Below, one piece after another: positions 18,162-26,711 of a DNA stretch of 64,000 nt. The stretch lies in contig SEHB01000002.1 of NCBI GenBank assembly GCA_004143945.1, forward strand, positions 124,001 through 188,000, in the 5' to 3' direction. Positions within the stretch are counted from its first letter, which is position 1. Each line of letters opens with the position of its first letter. The notes beneath the pieces are model-generated. The model was not told where the DNA came from. It did not search any database and saw nothing but the letters and a program-made list of their open reading frames with translations. Origin of the DNA: Lysobacteraceae bacterium (lineage in GTDB: Bacteria > Pseudomonadota > Gammaproteobacteria > Xanthomonadales > Rhodanobacteraceae). Both the position numbers and the translations under genes were made by a program.

Positions 18162-18665
18162 ATGACCTCGACCCCGCACGCGTCCGCTCCCGATTCTCCC
18201 GCCACCGCGCTCGAACGCGAACTCCTCGTGCAGATCCCGCTCGCCCGCGCGATGGCGCTGCGCATCGCGCACCACGATCGCACGACGCTCACGCTGGCCG
18301 CGCCGCTCGCACCGAACCGCAACGACAAGGGCTGTGCGTTCGGCGGCAGCCTCGCGAGCGTGATGACGCTCGCGGGCTGGGGGCTCGCGCGCCTCGCGCT
18401 CGAGGCGGACGGACTGCACGCCGACATCTACGTGCAGGACAGCGCGATCCGCTACCTGGCGCCGGTGTGGCAGGACTTCGAAGCGATCGCGCAGCCGATC
18501 GCCGATGCCGATCTCGATGCATTCCGCGCGACGTTCGCCGCGCGCGGCAAGGCGCGCCTCGCGGTGCACTGCCGCGTGCCGCTGCCGGACGGCGGCGACG
18601 CCGCCACGCTCGACGCGCAATTCGTCGCGCTCGCGCCTGCACGCGCGGGACCGGGACCGGCCTGA
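18162..18665 (+). CDS. YiiD-type putative thioesterase
   Basis: A 167-aa hotdog-fold protein related to the C-terminal thioesterase domain of YiiD (FabY). The family signature is the NDKGCAFGGSLASVMTLAGWG segment, with YVQDSAIRYLAPV following. There is no acetyltransferase domain here, unlike E. coli YiiD. In FabY-type proteins the hotdog domain serves fatty-acid initiation or acyl-ACP handling; the role of the stand-alone domain is unknown. The start ATG lies six bases after a TACCAT -10-like word. A lipoprotein gene follows after 53 bases. Confidence 0.78.
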   Translation: MTSTPHASAPDSPATALERELLVQIPLARAMALRIAHHDRTTLTLAAPLAPNRNDKGCAFGGSLASVMTLAGWGLARLALEADGLHADIYVQDSAIRYLAPVWQDFEAIAQPIADADLDAFRATFAARGKARLAVHCRVPLPDGGDAATLDAQFVALAPARAGPGPA

Positions 18666-18718
18666 CGCGCCGCGCGCGTTGCTGCACAATCCTCGCGCCG
18701 CCCCGACTGGAGACCGCC

Positions 18719-19141
18719 ATGCCTCGCAGCACGACCGGATTCGCCCTCGCCGCCCTGCTCGCGCTCGGCGGCTGCGCGAACACCGAGATCCGTTCGCGTG
18801 AGACCCTGCTCGACGAAACGCTGCGCTCGTATGCGGCGACCGTGCGCTGGGGCGACATGGAGCAGGCGCAGGGTTTCATCGAGCCGGCGCGGCTCGCGTC
18901 CCATCCACCGAGCGCGATCGACCTCGCACGCTACCGCCAGGTGCAGGTCAGCGGCTACGAGGCACAGGAACCCGTGGTCGTGAACGAGCGCGAGGTGCGC
19001 CAGGTCGTGCGCATCGACCTCGTCAACGTGAACACGCAGTCGGCACGCAGCATCGTCGACCGCCAGACCTGGACCTGGGACGAGGCATCCAAGCGCTGGT
19101 GGCTCGCCTCGGGCCTGCCCGACATCTCGCGCCCGGACTAG
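18719..19141 (+). CDS. lipoprotein of unknown function
   Basis: A 140-aa exported lipoprotein: the signal peptide ends in the lipobox LGGCAN, with Cys at about residue 20. The mature part has a small alpha/beta pattern with alternating strands (VQVSGYEAQEPVVV, RQVVRIDLVNVN) ending in WWLASGLPDI, similar in shape to NTF2-like or DUF4878-type folds, but I cannot place it in a family. The start was chosen by the signal peptide. It follows the thioesterase gene in the same orientation. Confidence 0.75.
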   Translation: MPRSTTGFALAALLALGGCANTEIRSRETLLDETLRSYAATVRWGDMEQAQGFIEPARLASHPPSAIDLARYRQVQVSGYEAQEPVVVNEREVRQVVRIDLVNVNTQSARSIVDRQTWTWDEASKRWWLASGLPDISRPD

Positions 19142-19207
19142 GCGTCGCGGCGGTCGGCATCCCGGACCGGATCCCGCGTTCGATCTCCCGCTACGCGAGC
19201 GACAGCC

Positions 19208-19333
19208 GAAAAGCCGCAGCCTGAAACACGGAGCACATCGAGAACGCGCATCACAGCGTTCCGAAGTGAGGAGCCGTTCCTCTCCGTGTTCCGCGTGTGC
19301 TCGGCAGGCCCGGTGTGCCCTGTGTCGAAAGCC
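19208..19333. repeat. dispersed inverted-repeat element, copy A
   Basis: This copy lies in the 301-base gap between the lipoprotein and rhodanese genes. The left arm contains GCCTGAAACACGGAGCAC (19219-19236), identical over 18 bases to the complement of copy C at 32491-32508. The right arm (CTCTCCGTGTTCCGCGTGTG onward, ending CTGTGTCGAAAGCC) is the complement of the arm seen in copy B near 26.1 kb. The two arms are thus imperfect inverted repeats around a variable centre. No reading frame in it looks coding. The rest of the gap shows only a GC-rich leader before the rhodanese gene. Confidence 0.75.
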
Positions 19334-19442
19334 TTGCGCTCGGGCGCGGGCGCGGGTCCTCGTCCGAACGCCGCTTTGCCTGCGCACCCGTGCTCGCCGA
19401 TAATCCGCGACCGGGCGCGCTGCGCCATCGACGCCGACCTCC

Positions 19443-19886
19443 ATGTCCGAATTCCTGCAACGCCTGCCCGAGTTCCTCGGCAACCACCTGGTCCTGACGC
19501 TCGCGCTGATCGGCGTCGTGATCGCGCTGATCGTGACCGAGGCGCAGCGCTTCACGCGCGGCTACGTCGCGCTGACGCCGGCCGGCCTCACGCAATTGAT
19601 CAATCGCGACAACGCGCTGCTGCTGGACCTGTCGAGCACGCAGGAGTTCGAGAAGGGCCACATCCCGGGCGCGCGCAGCCTGCCGATGGCGCAGTTCGAT
19701 CCGGAATCGAAGGAACTGGTCAAGGCGCGCGAGCTGCCGGTCGCGCTCGTGTGCCGCAGCGGCCAGGCGTCGGCGCGCGCCGCGCAGCGCCTGCGCAAGG
19801 TGGGCCACGCCAAGGTCTACTGGCTCGAAGGCGGCATCGGCGCGTGGCAGCAGGCGCAGATGCCGCTGGTGTCGGGTCGCGCCTGA
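19443..19886 (+). CDS. membrane-anchored rhodanese-domain protein
   Basis: A 147-aa protein: one N-terminal transmembrane helix (LVLTLALIGVVIALIVTEA) and a rhodanese domain with the active-site loop CRSGQASA (catalytic Cys near residue 103). It may transfer sulfane sulfur or act as a redox/sulfur relay at the inner membrane. The arrangement rhodanese-secB-gpsA-trmL is common in gammaproteobacteria, where a glutaredoxin gene often sits between rhodanese and secB; that gene is missing here. Confidence 0.9.
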   Translation: MSEFLQRLPEFLGNHLVLTLALIGVVIALIVTEAQRFTRGYVALTPAGLTQLINRDNALLLDLSSTQEFEKGHIPGARSLPMAQFDPESKELVKARELPVALVCRSGQASARAAQRLRKVGHAKVYWLEGGIGAWQQAQMPLVSGRA

Positions 19887-19926
19887 GTCGCGCGCCGGCA
19901 GGATGCGCCCGGGCGCCGGTCCATGG

Positions 19927-19932
19927 GATAAT
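19927..19932 (+). promoter_or_regulatory. putative -10 element of secB
   Basis: GATAAT in the short gap before secB, with a leader of roughly 30 bases. A CTTTACCTCTCAACTCGC stretch, unusually AT-rich for this genome, follows. Confidence 0.4.
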
Positions 19933-19967
19933 CGCTCCCCTTTACCTCTCAACTCGCGAGCACAGAC

Positions 19968-20468
19968 ATGGCAGAGAACACCAACGGCGCGGCCAACGGC
20001 CAGCAGAATCCGGATGCCGGCCAGGCCCAGCTTTCGCTGCAGCGCGTGTACGCCAAGGACGTCTCGTTCGAGGCGCCGGGCGCGCCGCAGATCTTCCAGC
20101 AGCAGGGCCAGCCGAACATCGAGCTGAACCTGAGCCAGCGCGTCACCACGCTCGGCACCGACGTCTACGAAGTCGTCCTCAGCGTCACCGCGACCTGCAA
20201 GATCGAGGACAAGACTGCCTATCTCGCCGAGGTCCACCAGGCCGGCATCTTCGGCGTCTCCGGTTTCGATCCGGCCAACCGCGACGCGGTACTCTCGACC
20301 TACTGCCCGAACGTGCTGTTCCCGTATGCGCGCCAGGTCGTGTCCGACCTCGTGCAGAACGGCGGCTTCCCGCCGTTCCTGCTGCAGCCGATCAACTTCG
20401 AGGCGCTCTACGCCGAGCAGCTGCGCCGCCGCGCCGAGGCCGGCACGGCGCAGGGCGCGAACGCCTGA
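19968..20468 (+). CDS. secB: protein-export chaperone SecB
   Basis: A 166-aa cytosolic chaperone that keeps preproteins unfolded and hands them to SecA. Family features: [17 protein letters not shown], the beta-strand core [27 protein letters not shown], and the ending [32 protein letters not shown]. The C-terminus is followed by an Ala/Arg/Glu-rich tail. gpsA starts 17 bases after the stop, so the two form an operon. Confidence 0.97.
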   Translation: MAENTNGAANGQQNPDAGQAQLSLQRVYAKDVSFEAPGAPQIFQQQGQPNIELNLSQRVTTLGTDVYEVVLSVTATCKIEDKTAYLAEVHQAGIFGVSGFDPANRDAVLSTYCPNVLFPYARQVVSDLVQNGGFPPFLLQPINFEALYAEQLRRRAEAGTAQGANA

Positions 20469-20484
20469 CGCGCGTGCCCGCGCG

Positions 20485-21492
20485 ATGAGCGATCCGCAGC
20501 CGGTCGCGGTACTCGGCGCCGGCTCCTGGGGCACCGCGCTGGCCGTGCAGCTCGCGCGCAACGGCGTGCCGACCACGCTCTGGGGTCGCACGCCGCAGGC
20601 CGTCGTCGAGATGGCGAGCGCGCGCCGCAACGCGCGCTACCTGCCCGACGTCGAACTGCCCGACGCGCTGCAGCTGTCCGCGATGATCGAGCCGACCGTG
20701 CGCGACGCGGGCAGCCTGCTCCTGGTGGTTCCGAGCCACGCGTTCGGCGCGCTGCTCGACACGATCGCGCCATGGGTCGGCGATCACACCGGCATCGCGT
20801 GGGCGACCAAGGGCTTCGATCCGGGTTCCGGGCGCTTCCTGCACCAGCTCGTGGCCGAACGACTGCCGGGTCGGCCCGCTGCGGTCGTGACCGGCCCCTC
20901 GTTCGCGCGTGAAGTCGCGCTCGGGCTGCCGACCGCGCTCACCGTGCACTCGGACGACGATGCGTTCGCGCTCGGGGTCGCGCAGAAGCTGCATGCACCG
21001 ACGTTCCGCGCGTATACCGGCAACGACGTCGTCGGCGCCGAACTCGGCGGCGCGATGAAGAACGTGCTCGCGGTCGCGACCGGCGTCGCCGACGGCATGC
21101 AGATGGGACTGAATGCGCGCGCCGGACTGATCACGCGCGGCCTCGCCGAGATGCTGCGCCTCGGCGCCGCGATCGGCGCGCGCCCCGAAACGCTGATGGG
21201 CCTCGCCGGCCTCGGCGACCTCGTGCTGACCTGCACCGGCGACCTCTCGCGCAACCGCCGCCTCGGCCTCGCGCTCGGCCGCGGCACGCCGCTGCGCGAG
21301 GCGCTCGCGCAGATCGGCCAGGTCGTCGAGAGCATCGAGACCGTCGACACCGTGATGCGGCATGCGCGTGCGCACGACGTCGAACTCCCGATCAGCGCGC
21401 TGGTGCAACGCGTGCTGCATGGCGAACTCACGCCGGTCGAAGGCATGCGCGCCCTGCTCGCGCGCGAACAGAAGCCCGAGTTTCCCGCCTAG
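20485..21492 (+). CDS. gpsA: glycerol-3-phosphate dehydrogenase [NAD(P)+] GpsA
   Basis: A 335-aa enzyme that reduces dihydroxyacetone phosphate to sn-glycerol-3-phosphate for phospholipid synthesis. The dinucleotide-binding loop is [12 protein letters not shown] at the N-terminus. The catalytic Lys lies in [13 protein letters not shown], and [23 protein letters not shown] is the family signature. Length is normal. The stop TAG overlaps the stop of convergent trmL within a shared CTAG (21489-21492). Confidence 0.97.
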   Translation: MSDPQPVAVLGAGSWGTALAVQLARNGVPTTLWGRTPQAVVEMASARRNARYLPDVELPDALQLSAMIEPTVRDAGSLLLVVPSHAFGALLDTIAPWVGDHTGIAWATKGFDPGSGRFLHQLVAERLPGRPAAVVTGPSFAREVALGLPTALTVHSDDDAFALGVAQKLHAPTFRAYTGNDVVGAELGGAMKNVLAVATGVADGMQMGLNARAGLITRGLAEMLRLGAAIGARPETLMGLAGLGDLVLTCTGDLSRNRRLGLALGRGTPLREALAQIGQVVESIETVDTVMRHARAHDVELPISALVQRVLHGELTPVEGMRALLAREQKPEFPA

Positions 21493-21971
21493 CCGCGTGT
21501 CGCCAAAGGCGCGGAGCCGGCGAAGCCGAGCTGGCGCCAGGCCTCGTAGGTGACGACCGCGACCGCATTCGAGAGATTGAGGCTGCGGTTGTGCGGGCGC
21601 ATCGGCAGGCGCAGGCGGTGCGCGGGTTCGATCGCATCGAAGACCGCCTGCGGCAGGCCGCGGGTTTCGGGACCGAACAGGAACGCGTCGCCTTCGGCGT
21701 AGGCCACCTCGTCGTAGCGCACGGCGCCGCGGGTGGACAGCGCGAACAGCCGTCGCGGCGAAACCGCCGTGCGGAATGCGTCGAGGTCTTCATGGACCGA
21801 GAGGTCCGCGTACTCGTGGTAGTCCAGCCCCGCGCGGCGCAGCCTGGCGTGGTCGAGTTCGAAACCCAGCGGGCGCACGAGATGAAGCGCCGCGCCCGCG
21901 TTCGCGCACAGGCGGATCACGTTGCCGGTGTTCGGCGGGATCTCGGGCTGGAACAGCACGACATGCAGCAT
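21489..21971 (-). CDS. trmL: tRNA (cytidine/uridine-34-2'-O)-methyltransferase TrmL
   Basis: A 160-aa SPOUT-class methyltransferase that 2'-O-methylates the wobble nucleotide of tRNA-Leu isoacceptors. Characteristic are [16 protein letters not shown], the [10 protein letters not shown] knot loop and [17 protein letters not shown]. The ATG giving [11 protein letters not shown] fits the family; the 17-residue extension upstream was left out. It converges on gpsA, as often in gammaproteobacteria. Confidence 0.96.
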   Translation of the reverse strand: MLHVVLFQPEIPPNTGNVIRLCANAGAALHLVRPLGFELDHARLRRAGLDYHEYADLSVHEDLDAFRTAVSPRRLFALSTRGAVRYDEVAYAEGDAFLFGPETRGLPQAVFDAIEPAHRLRLPMRPHNRSLNLSNAVAVVTYEAWRQLGFAGSAPLATRG

Positions 21972-22051
21972 GCCCCGATTATCGGTCGCGCGCGGCCCGC
22001 CGCGCGAGCCCGGGTCCGGCACCGCGCATGCGGCACCGGAGCATCATCGTG

Positions 22052-22393
22052 TCAGCGCGCGCTCGCGCAGGTCGGCGGCACGCATTCGGGCTGCGGCCCG
22101 ACCATCGCGAACGCGAACGGCGAGGCTTCGACGCCCGCGTACTCCGCGATGCGCGCATGCACGTACACGGTCGGGAGCAGCGTCACCGACAGGGCTTCCT
22201 CCGGCGCGACGGCGAGGCGTTCGCTACCGGCGGCGGCGGCCACGACGTGCACGGTCGGCAACAGCGTGGCTTCGAGCGCGGGACGTTGCTGTACCGACAT
22301 CGAGACCGGGGCCTCGAACGCGATCGCGGTCAGCGTCGCGACGGGGAGCATCAGCACGAAGGCGGAGCGGATCAGGGGATTGCGGCGTTTCAT
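22052..22393 (-). CDS. small exported protein with duplicated LLPTV-x-V motif
   Basis: A 113-aa protein. It has a hydrophobic N-terminal segment (SAFVLMLPVATLTAIAFEA), probably a signal peptide or anchor. The rest holds two similar stretches, ATLLPTVHVVAA and VTLLPTVYVHAR, about 30 residues apart, and two Cys near the C-terminus. I recognise no family. The start is supported by AGGAGAAC just upstream. It follows another small membrane protein gene in the same orientation after 171 bases. Confidence 0.65.
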   Translation of the reverse strand: MKRRNPLIRSAFVLMLPVATLTAIAFEAPVSMSVQQRPALEATLLPTVHVVAAAAGSERLAVAPEEALSVTLLPTVYVHARIAEYAGVEASPFAFAMVGPQPECVPPTCASAR

Positions 22394-22564
22394 GGTGTTC
22401 TCCTGGCGAGCGTCCTGGTGGCGGGAACCCGGCTTCGGCCAAGCGGGCCCCGTTCCGGGCGGAGCGGCGGATTCGCCGTACCGTTCCCGGTGTCCTGTGG
22501 CAATCAGATGCACGGTGGCTCGATCCGGTTGCATGACGATCGTCATGCTCCGCTGCACCGCGTG

Positions 22565-22798
22565 TCACATCACGTACGACTCCGGCTCCGGATCGAGCAG
22601 GCCGGCCGCGGTCAGCACGCTTTCGTGCTGCGCATCGATCCAGGTCGGATGCTTCTGCACCGCGTCCATCAGCAGCACGCGTTGCACCTTCGATGCGCCC
22701 GCGTAGGTGCAGGCGGGTTCGGGTTCGAGCCAGGCGAGTGCGGCCGCGACCAGCGCGATCGCGAATGCGACATGTGCCAGTTGTGTACGAAGTTCCAT
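22565..22798 (-). CDS. small membrane-anchored protein, unknown
   Basis: A 77-aa protein with one hydrophobic N-terminal helix (LAHVAFAIALVAAALAWL) and a soluble tail without known motif (VLLMDAVQKHPTW, DPEPESYVM end). A good GGAGG ribosome-binding site seven bases before the ATG supports it. It may be co-transcribed with the LLPTV protein downstream. A very long antisense frame across it and the M16 gene is a codon-bias shadow. Confidence 0.6.
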   Translation of the reverse strand: MELRTQLAHVAFAIALVAAALAWLEPEPACTYAGASKVQRVLLMDAVQKHPTWIDAQHESVLTAAGLLDPEPESYVM

Positions 22799-23140
22799 CG
22801 CCGCCTCCGGATCAGTGACTCGAGCTGGACTCTGCAAGCAGCGGGCCAGGCCTGTCGTCGCCGCGCGAACGCTTGGATGGCGCGGTCGCGACGCAAGTTT
22901 CCATGACCAATGGCAGGGTCCGGCGCCTGCGCAACGCGCGACCGCGGACACGCGCGGACACCCGCGCAGTGTCCGCTGCCCCGCGGACGCGTGCCGCCTG
23001 CGCTGCGGATCGCAAGCGAACGCGGCAAGGGCTTCACCGCGGACCCGTGGCGCGCGGGCGGCCATGACGATCGTCCGTTGCATGGGCCGGCGCCGGCCAC
23101 TAGCCTGCAAGGTCCTTCGCCTGCGCCCACGAGGCCATCC
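22799..23140. other. 342-base intergenic region between divergent genes
   Basis: It separates the small membrane protein (minus) from the M16 protease (plus). The right end has TAGCCT at 23101-23106 as a possible -10 for the protease. I see no tRNA, no convincing small gene and no copy of the dispersed repeat. Confidence 0.5.
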
Positions 23141-25975
23141 ATGCGCATGTTGCTTGCCCCCGCCGCGGCCGCCGTGCTCGCGCTCTGCCCGATGCCCGGC
23201 GTGCACGCGGCCGGCGCCGACGCGATCGACATTCCCTACACCAGCGAAGTGCTGCCGAACGGCCTCACGCTCGTCGTCAGCGAGGACCACAAGGCGCCGG
23301 TCGTCGCGGTCAGCGTGTGGTACCGCGTCGGCTCGGCCGACGAGCCCGCGGGCAAGACCGGTTTCGCGCACCTGTTCGAGCACCTGATGTACCAGGGCTC
23401 GGAGAACCACCGCGACGAGTTCTTCCGCCCGTTCGAGCTGGCCGGCGCGACCGACCAGAACGGCACCACCTGGTTCGACCGCACCAATTACTACCAGACC
23501 GTGCCGACCACTGCGCTCGACATGGCGTTGTGGATGGAGTCGGACCGCATGGGGCACCTGCTCGGCGCGATCGGCCAGAAGGAGCTCGACGAGCAACGCG
23601 GGGTCGTGCAGAACGAGAAGCGCCAGGGCGAGAACCAGCCCTACGGCCGCGTCGACGAGCGCCTGCTGGCGCACGCATTCCCGGCCAACCATCCCTACCA
23701 CCACGACACGATCGGCTCGATGGCCGACCTCGACGCCGCCTCGCTCGCCGACGTGAAGCAGTGGTTCGGCGACTGGTACGGCGCCGCCAACGTGACGCTC
23801 GTGCTGGTCGGCGACATCACGCCCGAGCAGGCGAAGGCGAAGGCGCTCGAATACTTCGGCGACATCCCGGCCGGCCCGCCGGTCGCGCGCCAGCAGCCCT
23901 GGACCGCCGAGCGCACGAGTTCGACGCGCGACGCGATGCAGGACCAGGTCGCGCAGGCACGCATCTACCGTGAATGGAACGTGCCGTGGCTCGGGGACGC
24001 CGATTCGGCGCAGCTGCAGCTCGCGGCCGCGGTGCTCGGCGGCGGCAAGACCTCGCGCCTGTACGAGCGCCTGGTCTACCGCGACAAGCTCGTCGATTCG
24101 GTCTCGGTCGAACTGCAGCCGTTCGCGCTGGTGTCGATGTTCCAGCTCACCGCCGACGTCAAGGCCGGCGTCGATCCGGCGAAGGTCGAGGCCGCGATCG
24201 CGGACGAATGGAAGCGCTTCCTCGAGGGCGGCCCGACCGTCGACGAACTCGAGCGCGTCACGATGGACATGCGCGCGGGCTTCATCCGCGGCCTCGAGCG
24301 CGTCAACGGCAAGGCCTCGATCCTCGCCGAAGGCCAGGTCTACCGCGGCGATCCGGGTGCGTGGAAAGTCGACCTTGCGCGGCTCGAGGCGGCGACGCCG
24401 GCGAGCGTGCTCGCGGCGTCCAGGCGCTGGATCGCGCGCGGCGACCACACGCTGGTCGTGACGCCGGCGCCGGCGGGCACCGACATGGCCACGCTCGACG
24501 CGCAGAAGCTCACGGGTCGACCGGCGATCGACGGTCGACCGCAGCCCAGGCGCGCGCCCGCGCGCGAACATCGCACCGCGAAGTCGACCGTCGACCGCAG
24601 CACCGGCGTGCCGGTGGTCGATGCGTTCCCCGACCTCACGTTCCCGACGCTGCAGCGCGGACGCCTCGCGAACGGCATCGAGATCGTGCTGGCCGAGCGC
24701 CACGCGATCCCGGTGGTGCAGCTGCAGCTCCAGTTCGACGCGGGCTATGCCTCGGACCAGGGCCGCGCACTCGGCACCTCGGCATTCACGATGGCGATGC
24801 TCGATGAAGGCACGAAAGAGCTGGACTCGCTCGAGATCGCGCGTCGCGCCGAGCGACTCGGCGCGGTGATCTCGGCCGCGTCCGGGCTCGACAGCTCCAG
24901 CGTTTCGCTCGGCGCGCTGAAATCCGAACTCGATGCGTCGCTCGCGCTGTACGCGGACATTGTGCGCAACCCCGCGTTCCGCGCGGCCGACATCGAACGC
25001 ATCCGTGGCCAGTGGCTGGCCGGCATCGCGCAGGAAAAGACGCGCCCGTCGGGGCTCGCGCTGCGCACGCTGCCGCCGCTGCTGTACGGCGACGGGCACG
25101 CCTACGCGATCCCGTTCACGGGCTCCGGCACGGAAGCCTCGATCGCCGCGCTCGACGCCGATGCGTTGCGCACCTATGCACGCGACTACCTGCGGCCGGA
25201 CAACGTGACGATCCTCGTCGCGGGCGACACCACGCTGGCCGAGATCACGCCGAAGCTCGAGGCCGTGTTCGGCGACTGGAAATCGCCCGCACAACCGTTG
25301 CCGAAGAAGAACATCGCGACCGTCGCCGCCCCCGGCAAGCCGCGCGTGTATCTCGTCGACAAGCCGGCCGCGCAGCAGTCGCTGATTCTCGCGGGCGTGG
25401 TCGCGCCTTCGACGCGCGCGCCGAACAACCTCGAGATCCAGACCATGAACGGCGCGTTCGGCGGCAGCTTCACCTCGCGCCTCAACATGAACCTGCGCGA
25501 GGACAAGCACTGGGCCTACGGCGCCTTCAGCTTCCTGCAGAACGCGGTCGGCCAGCGTCCCTTCATGCTGTATGCGCCGGTGCAGACCGACAAGACGGCC
25601 GAATCGCTCGCCGAAATCCTGCGCGAGTCGCGCGAAGTGATCGGCAAGCGTCCGCTCGAGGCGGCCGAGATCGCGAAGATCCGCGCGGGCGACGTGCGCA
25701 GCATGCCCGGTGAATACCAGACCACGGGCGCAGTGCTGTCCGCGCTCGCGGGCATCGTGCTCTACGACCGCCCCGACGATTACGTGCAGACGCTCAAGGG
25801 CCGCATCGAGGCGCAGACCGACGCCGCCGTGCAGGCCGCCGCACGCGAGGTCGTGCGTCCCGACGCGCTGACCTGGGTCGTGGTCGGCGACCGCTCGAAG
25901 ATCGAAAAGCCCGTGCGCGACCTCGGCATCGGCGAAGTCACGATCATCGACGCCGACGGCAAGCCCGTGAAGTAA
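23141..25975 (+). CDS. M16-family zinc peptidase (double-domain, exported)
   Basis: A 944-aa insulinase/pitrilysin-type metallopeptidase with a signal peptide (LLAPAAAAVLALCPMPGVHA), so periplasmic. The inverted zinc motif HLFEH is at residues 77-81, followed by the distal Glu region VVQNEKRQ. The protein contains two full M16 units: the first is catalytic, and the second, from about residue 490 (ANGIEIVLAERHAIPVVQLQL), lacks HxxEH and is structural. The linker (about 455-485) is Arg/Pro-rich. Such proteins degrade peptides in the periplasm. It stands alone; TAGCCT ~35 bases upstream may be the -10. Confidence 0.93.
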   Translation: MRMLLAPAAAAVLALCPMPGVHAAGADAIDIPYTSEVLPNGLTLVVSEDHKAPVVAVSVWYRVGSADEPAGKTGFAHLFEHLMYQGSENHRDEFFRPFELAGATDQNGTTWFDRTNYYQTVPTTALDMALWMESDRMGHLLGAIGQKELDEQRGVVQNEKRQGENQPYGRVDERLLAHAFPANHPYHHDTIGSMADLDAASLADVKQWFGDWYGAANVTLVLVGDITPEQAKAKALEYFGDIPAGPPVARQQPWTAERTSSTRDAMQDQVAQARIYREWNVPWLGDADSAQLQLAAAVLGGGKTSRLYERLVYRDKLVDSVSVELQPFALVSMFQLTADVKAGVDPAKVEAAIADEWKRFLEGGPTVDELERVTMDMRAGFIRGLERVNGKASILAEGQVYRGDPGAWKVDLARLEAATPASVLAASRRWIARGDHTLVVTPAPAGTDMATLDAQKLTGRPAIDGRPQPRRAPAREHRTAKSTVDRSTGVPVVDAFPDLTFPTLQRGRLANGIEIVLAERHAIPVVQLQLQFDAGYASDQGRALGTSAFTMAMLDEGTKELDSLEIARRAERLGAVISAASGLDSSSVSLGALKSELDASLALYADIVRNPAFRAADIERIRGQWLAGIAQEKTRPSGLALRTLPPLLYGDGHAYAIPFTGSGTEASIAALDADALRTYARDYLRPDNVTILVAGDTTLAEITPKLEAVFGDWKSPAQPLPKKNIATVAAPGKPRVYLVDKPAAQQSLILAGVVAPSTRAPNNLEIQTMNGAFGGSFTSRLNMNLREDKHWAYGAFSFLQNAVGQRPFMLYAPVQTDKTAESLAEILRESREVIGKRPLEAAEIAKIRAGDVRSMPGEYQTTGAVLSALAGIVLYDRPDDYVQTLKGRIEAQTDAAVQAAAREVVRPDALTWVVVGDRSKIEKPVRDLGIGEVTIIDADGKPVK

Positions 25976-25984
25976 GGGCCGTGG

Positions 25985-25998
25985 GCTGAGGCCTCAGC
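25985..25998. repeat. 14-base perfect palindrome after the M16 gene
   Basis: GCTGAGGCCTCAGC begins ten bases after the M16 stop codon. No T-run follows. It could be part of a termination structure or a chance palindrome. Confidence 0.35.
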
Positions 25999-26079
25999 AG
26001 CAGGCGGGTCGCAGCCGCGCCAGCGGCGAGATCCGCCGGCCCGAAATCGACGAACGGATCCCGAAGACGCCGCATGCAA

Positions 26080-26180
26080 GGACACAGCTTTCGACACGGA
26101 GCACGCCGAGCACACGGAGAGGGCGCGATGGCAGGAAGAGCCCTTTCTCGATGCGCGCGGTGTGCTCCGCGTCGAAGGCC
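26080..26180. repeat. dispersed inverted-repeat element, copy B
   Basis: This copy lies in the 331-base gap between the M16 gene and a lipoprotein gene. The left arm reads GACACAGCTTTCGACACGGA, then GCACGCCGAGCACACGGAGA; the centre GGCAGGAAGAGCCCTTTC follows; the right arm is GGTGTGCTCCGCGTCGAAGG. The left arm matches the complement of copy A's right arm, and the ACACGGAG and GGAAGAGC blocks are shared with copy C. The remaining ~120 bases hold only a TAGGCT -10-like word (26275-26280) for the next gene. Confidence 0.75.
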
Positions 26181-26306
26181 GTGCGCTCACGCCTCGGACG
26201 AGGCGACTCGCATCCGGGCGCGTCGTCATGCATCGGAATCGCCTGCGGCAGCCCTGCGTTCAGCCGGCGCGCGCTAGGCTGCGGCCCCCGTGCCGACGGA
26301 GTTGCA

Positions 26307-26705
26307 ATGAACAAGATCGCGATCGCCGCCCTCCTGCTGCTGCCGCTCGCTGCGTGCAGCTGGGGCATCAAGCTCGACTCGGGTGGCAACAAGGTGCGCA
26401 CCGCATGGAACGACGACGTGAGTGCGTGCCAGGGCGTCGGCACCGTCACGGTGTCGGTGCTCGACCACGTTGGGCCGCTCGACCGCAACAACCTCAAGGT
26501 GCGCGACGAGCTCGAAGTGATGGCGCGCAACGAAGCCGCGGGCCTCGGCGCCGACACGGTCAAGCCGAAGGGCGAGCCGCGTGACGGCCAACAGGCGTGG
26601 GGCGCGTACCGCTGCGGTCCGGTCAACGCGGAGCGCTCGCCGACGCGGTTGCGCGAGCGCGATGCGCAAGGCCGCGAGGTCGAGACGTTCCCGATCAAGC
26701 AGTAA
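26307..26705 (+). CDS. DUF4156-type lipoprotein
   Basis: A 132-aa lipoprotein: signal peptide MNKIAIAALLLLPLAAC with the lipidated Cys at residue 17. The mature part begins SWGIKLDSGGNKVR and contains the ARNEAAGLGADTV segment and a conserved-looking late Cys (YRCGPVN), as in the DUF4156 family, whose function is not established. The start follows from the signal peptide. It converges on the exported hydrolase with a gap of 6 bases. Confidence 0.78.
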   Translation: MNKIAIAALLLLPLAACSWGIKLDSGGNKVRTAWNDDVSACQGVGTVTVSVLDHVGPLDRNNLKVRDELEVMARNEAAGLGADTVKPKGEPRDGQQAWGAYRCGPVNAERSPTRLRERDAQGREVETFPIKQ

Positions 26706-26711
26706 TCACGA

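Noticed and set aside
15314-19141. A 1275-codon plus-strand open frame over hemY, hemX and hemD
   Set aside because: It is a codon-bias shadow: low-complexity Arg/Ala-rich translation, antisense to three clear heme genes. Only its last 140 codons are a real gene (the lipoprotein).
22799-25510. Antisense open frame of over 900 codons opposite the M16 protease
   Set aside because: Its composition is that of a complement of a high-GC gene; no motif, and the sense strand shows an intact M16 protein.
25985-25998. Palindrome as an intrinsic terminator of the M16 gene
   Set aside because: There is no T-run after it, so I list it only as a palindrome.
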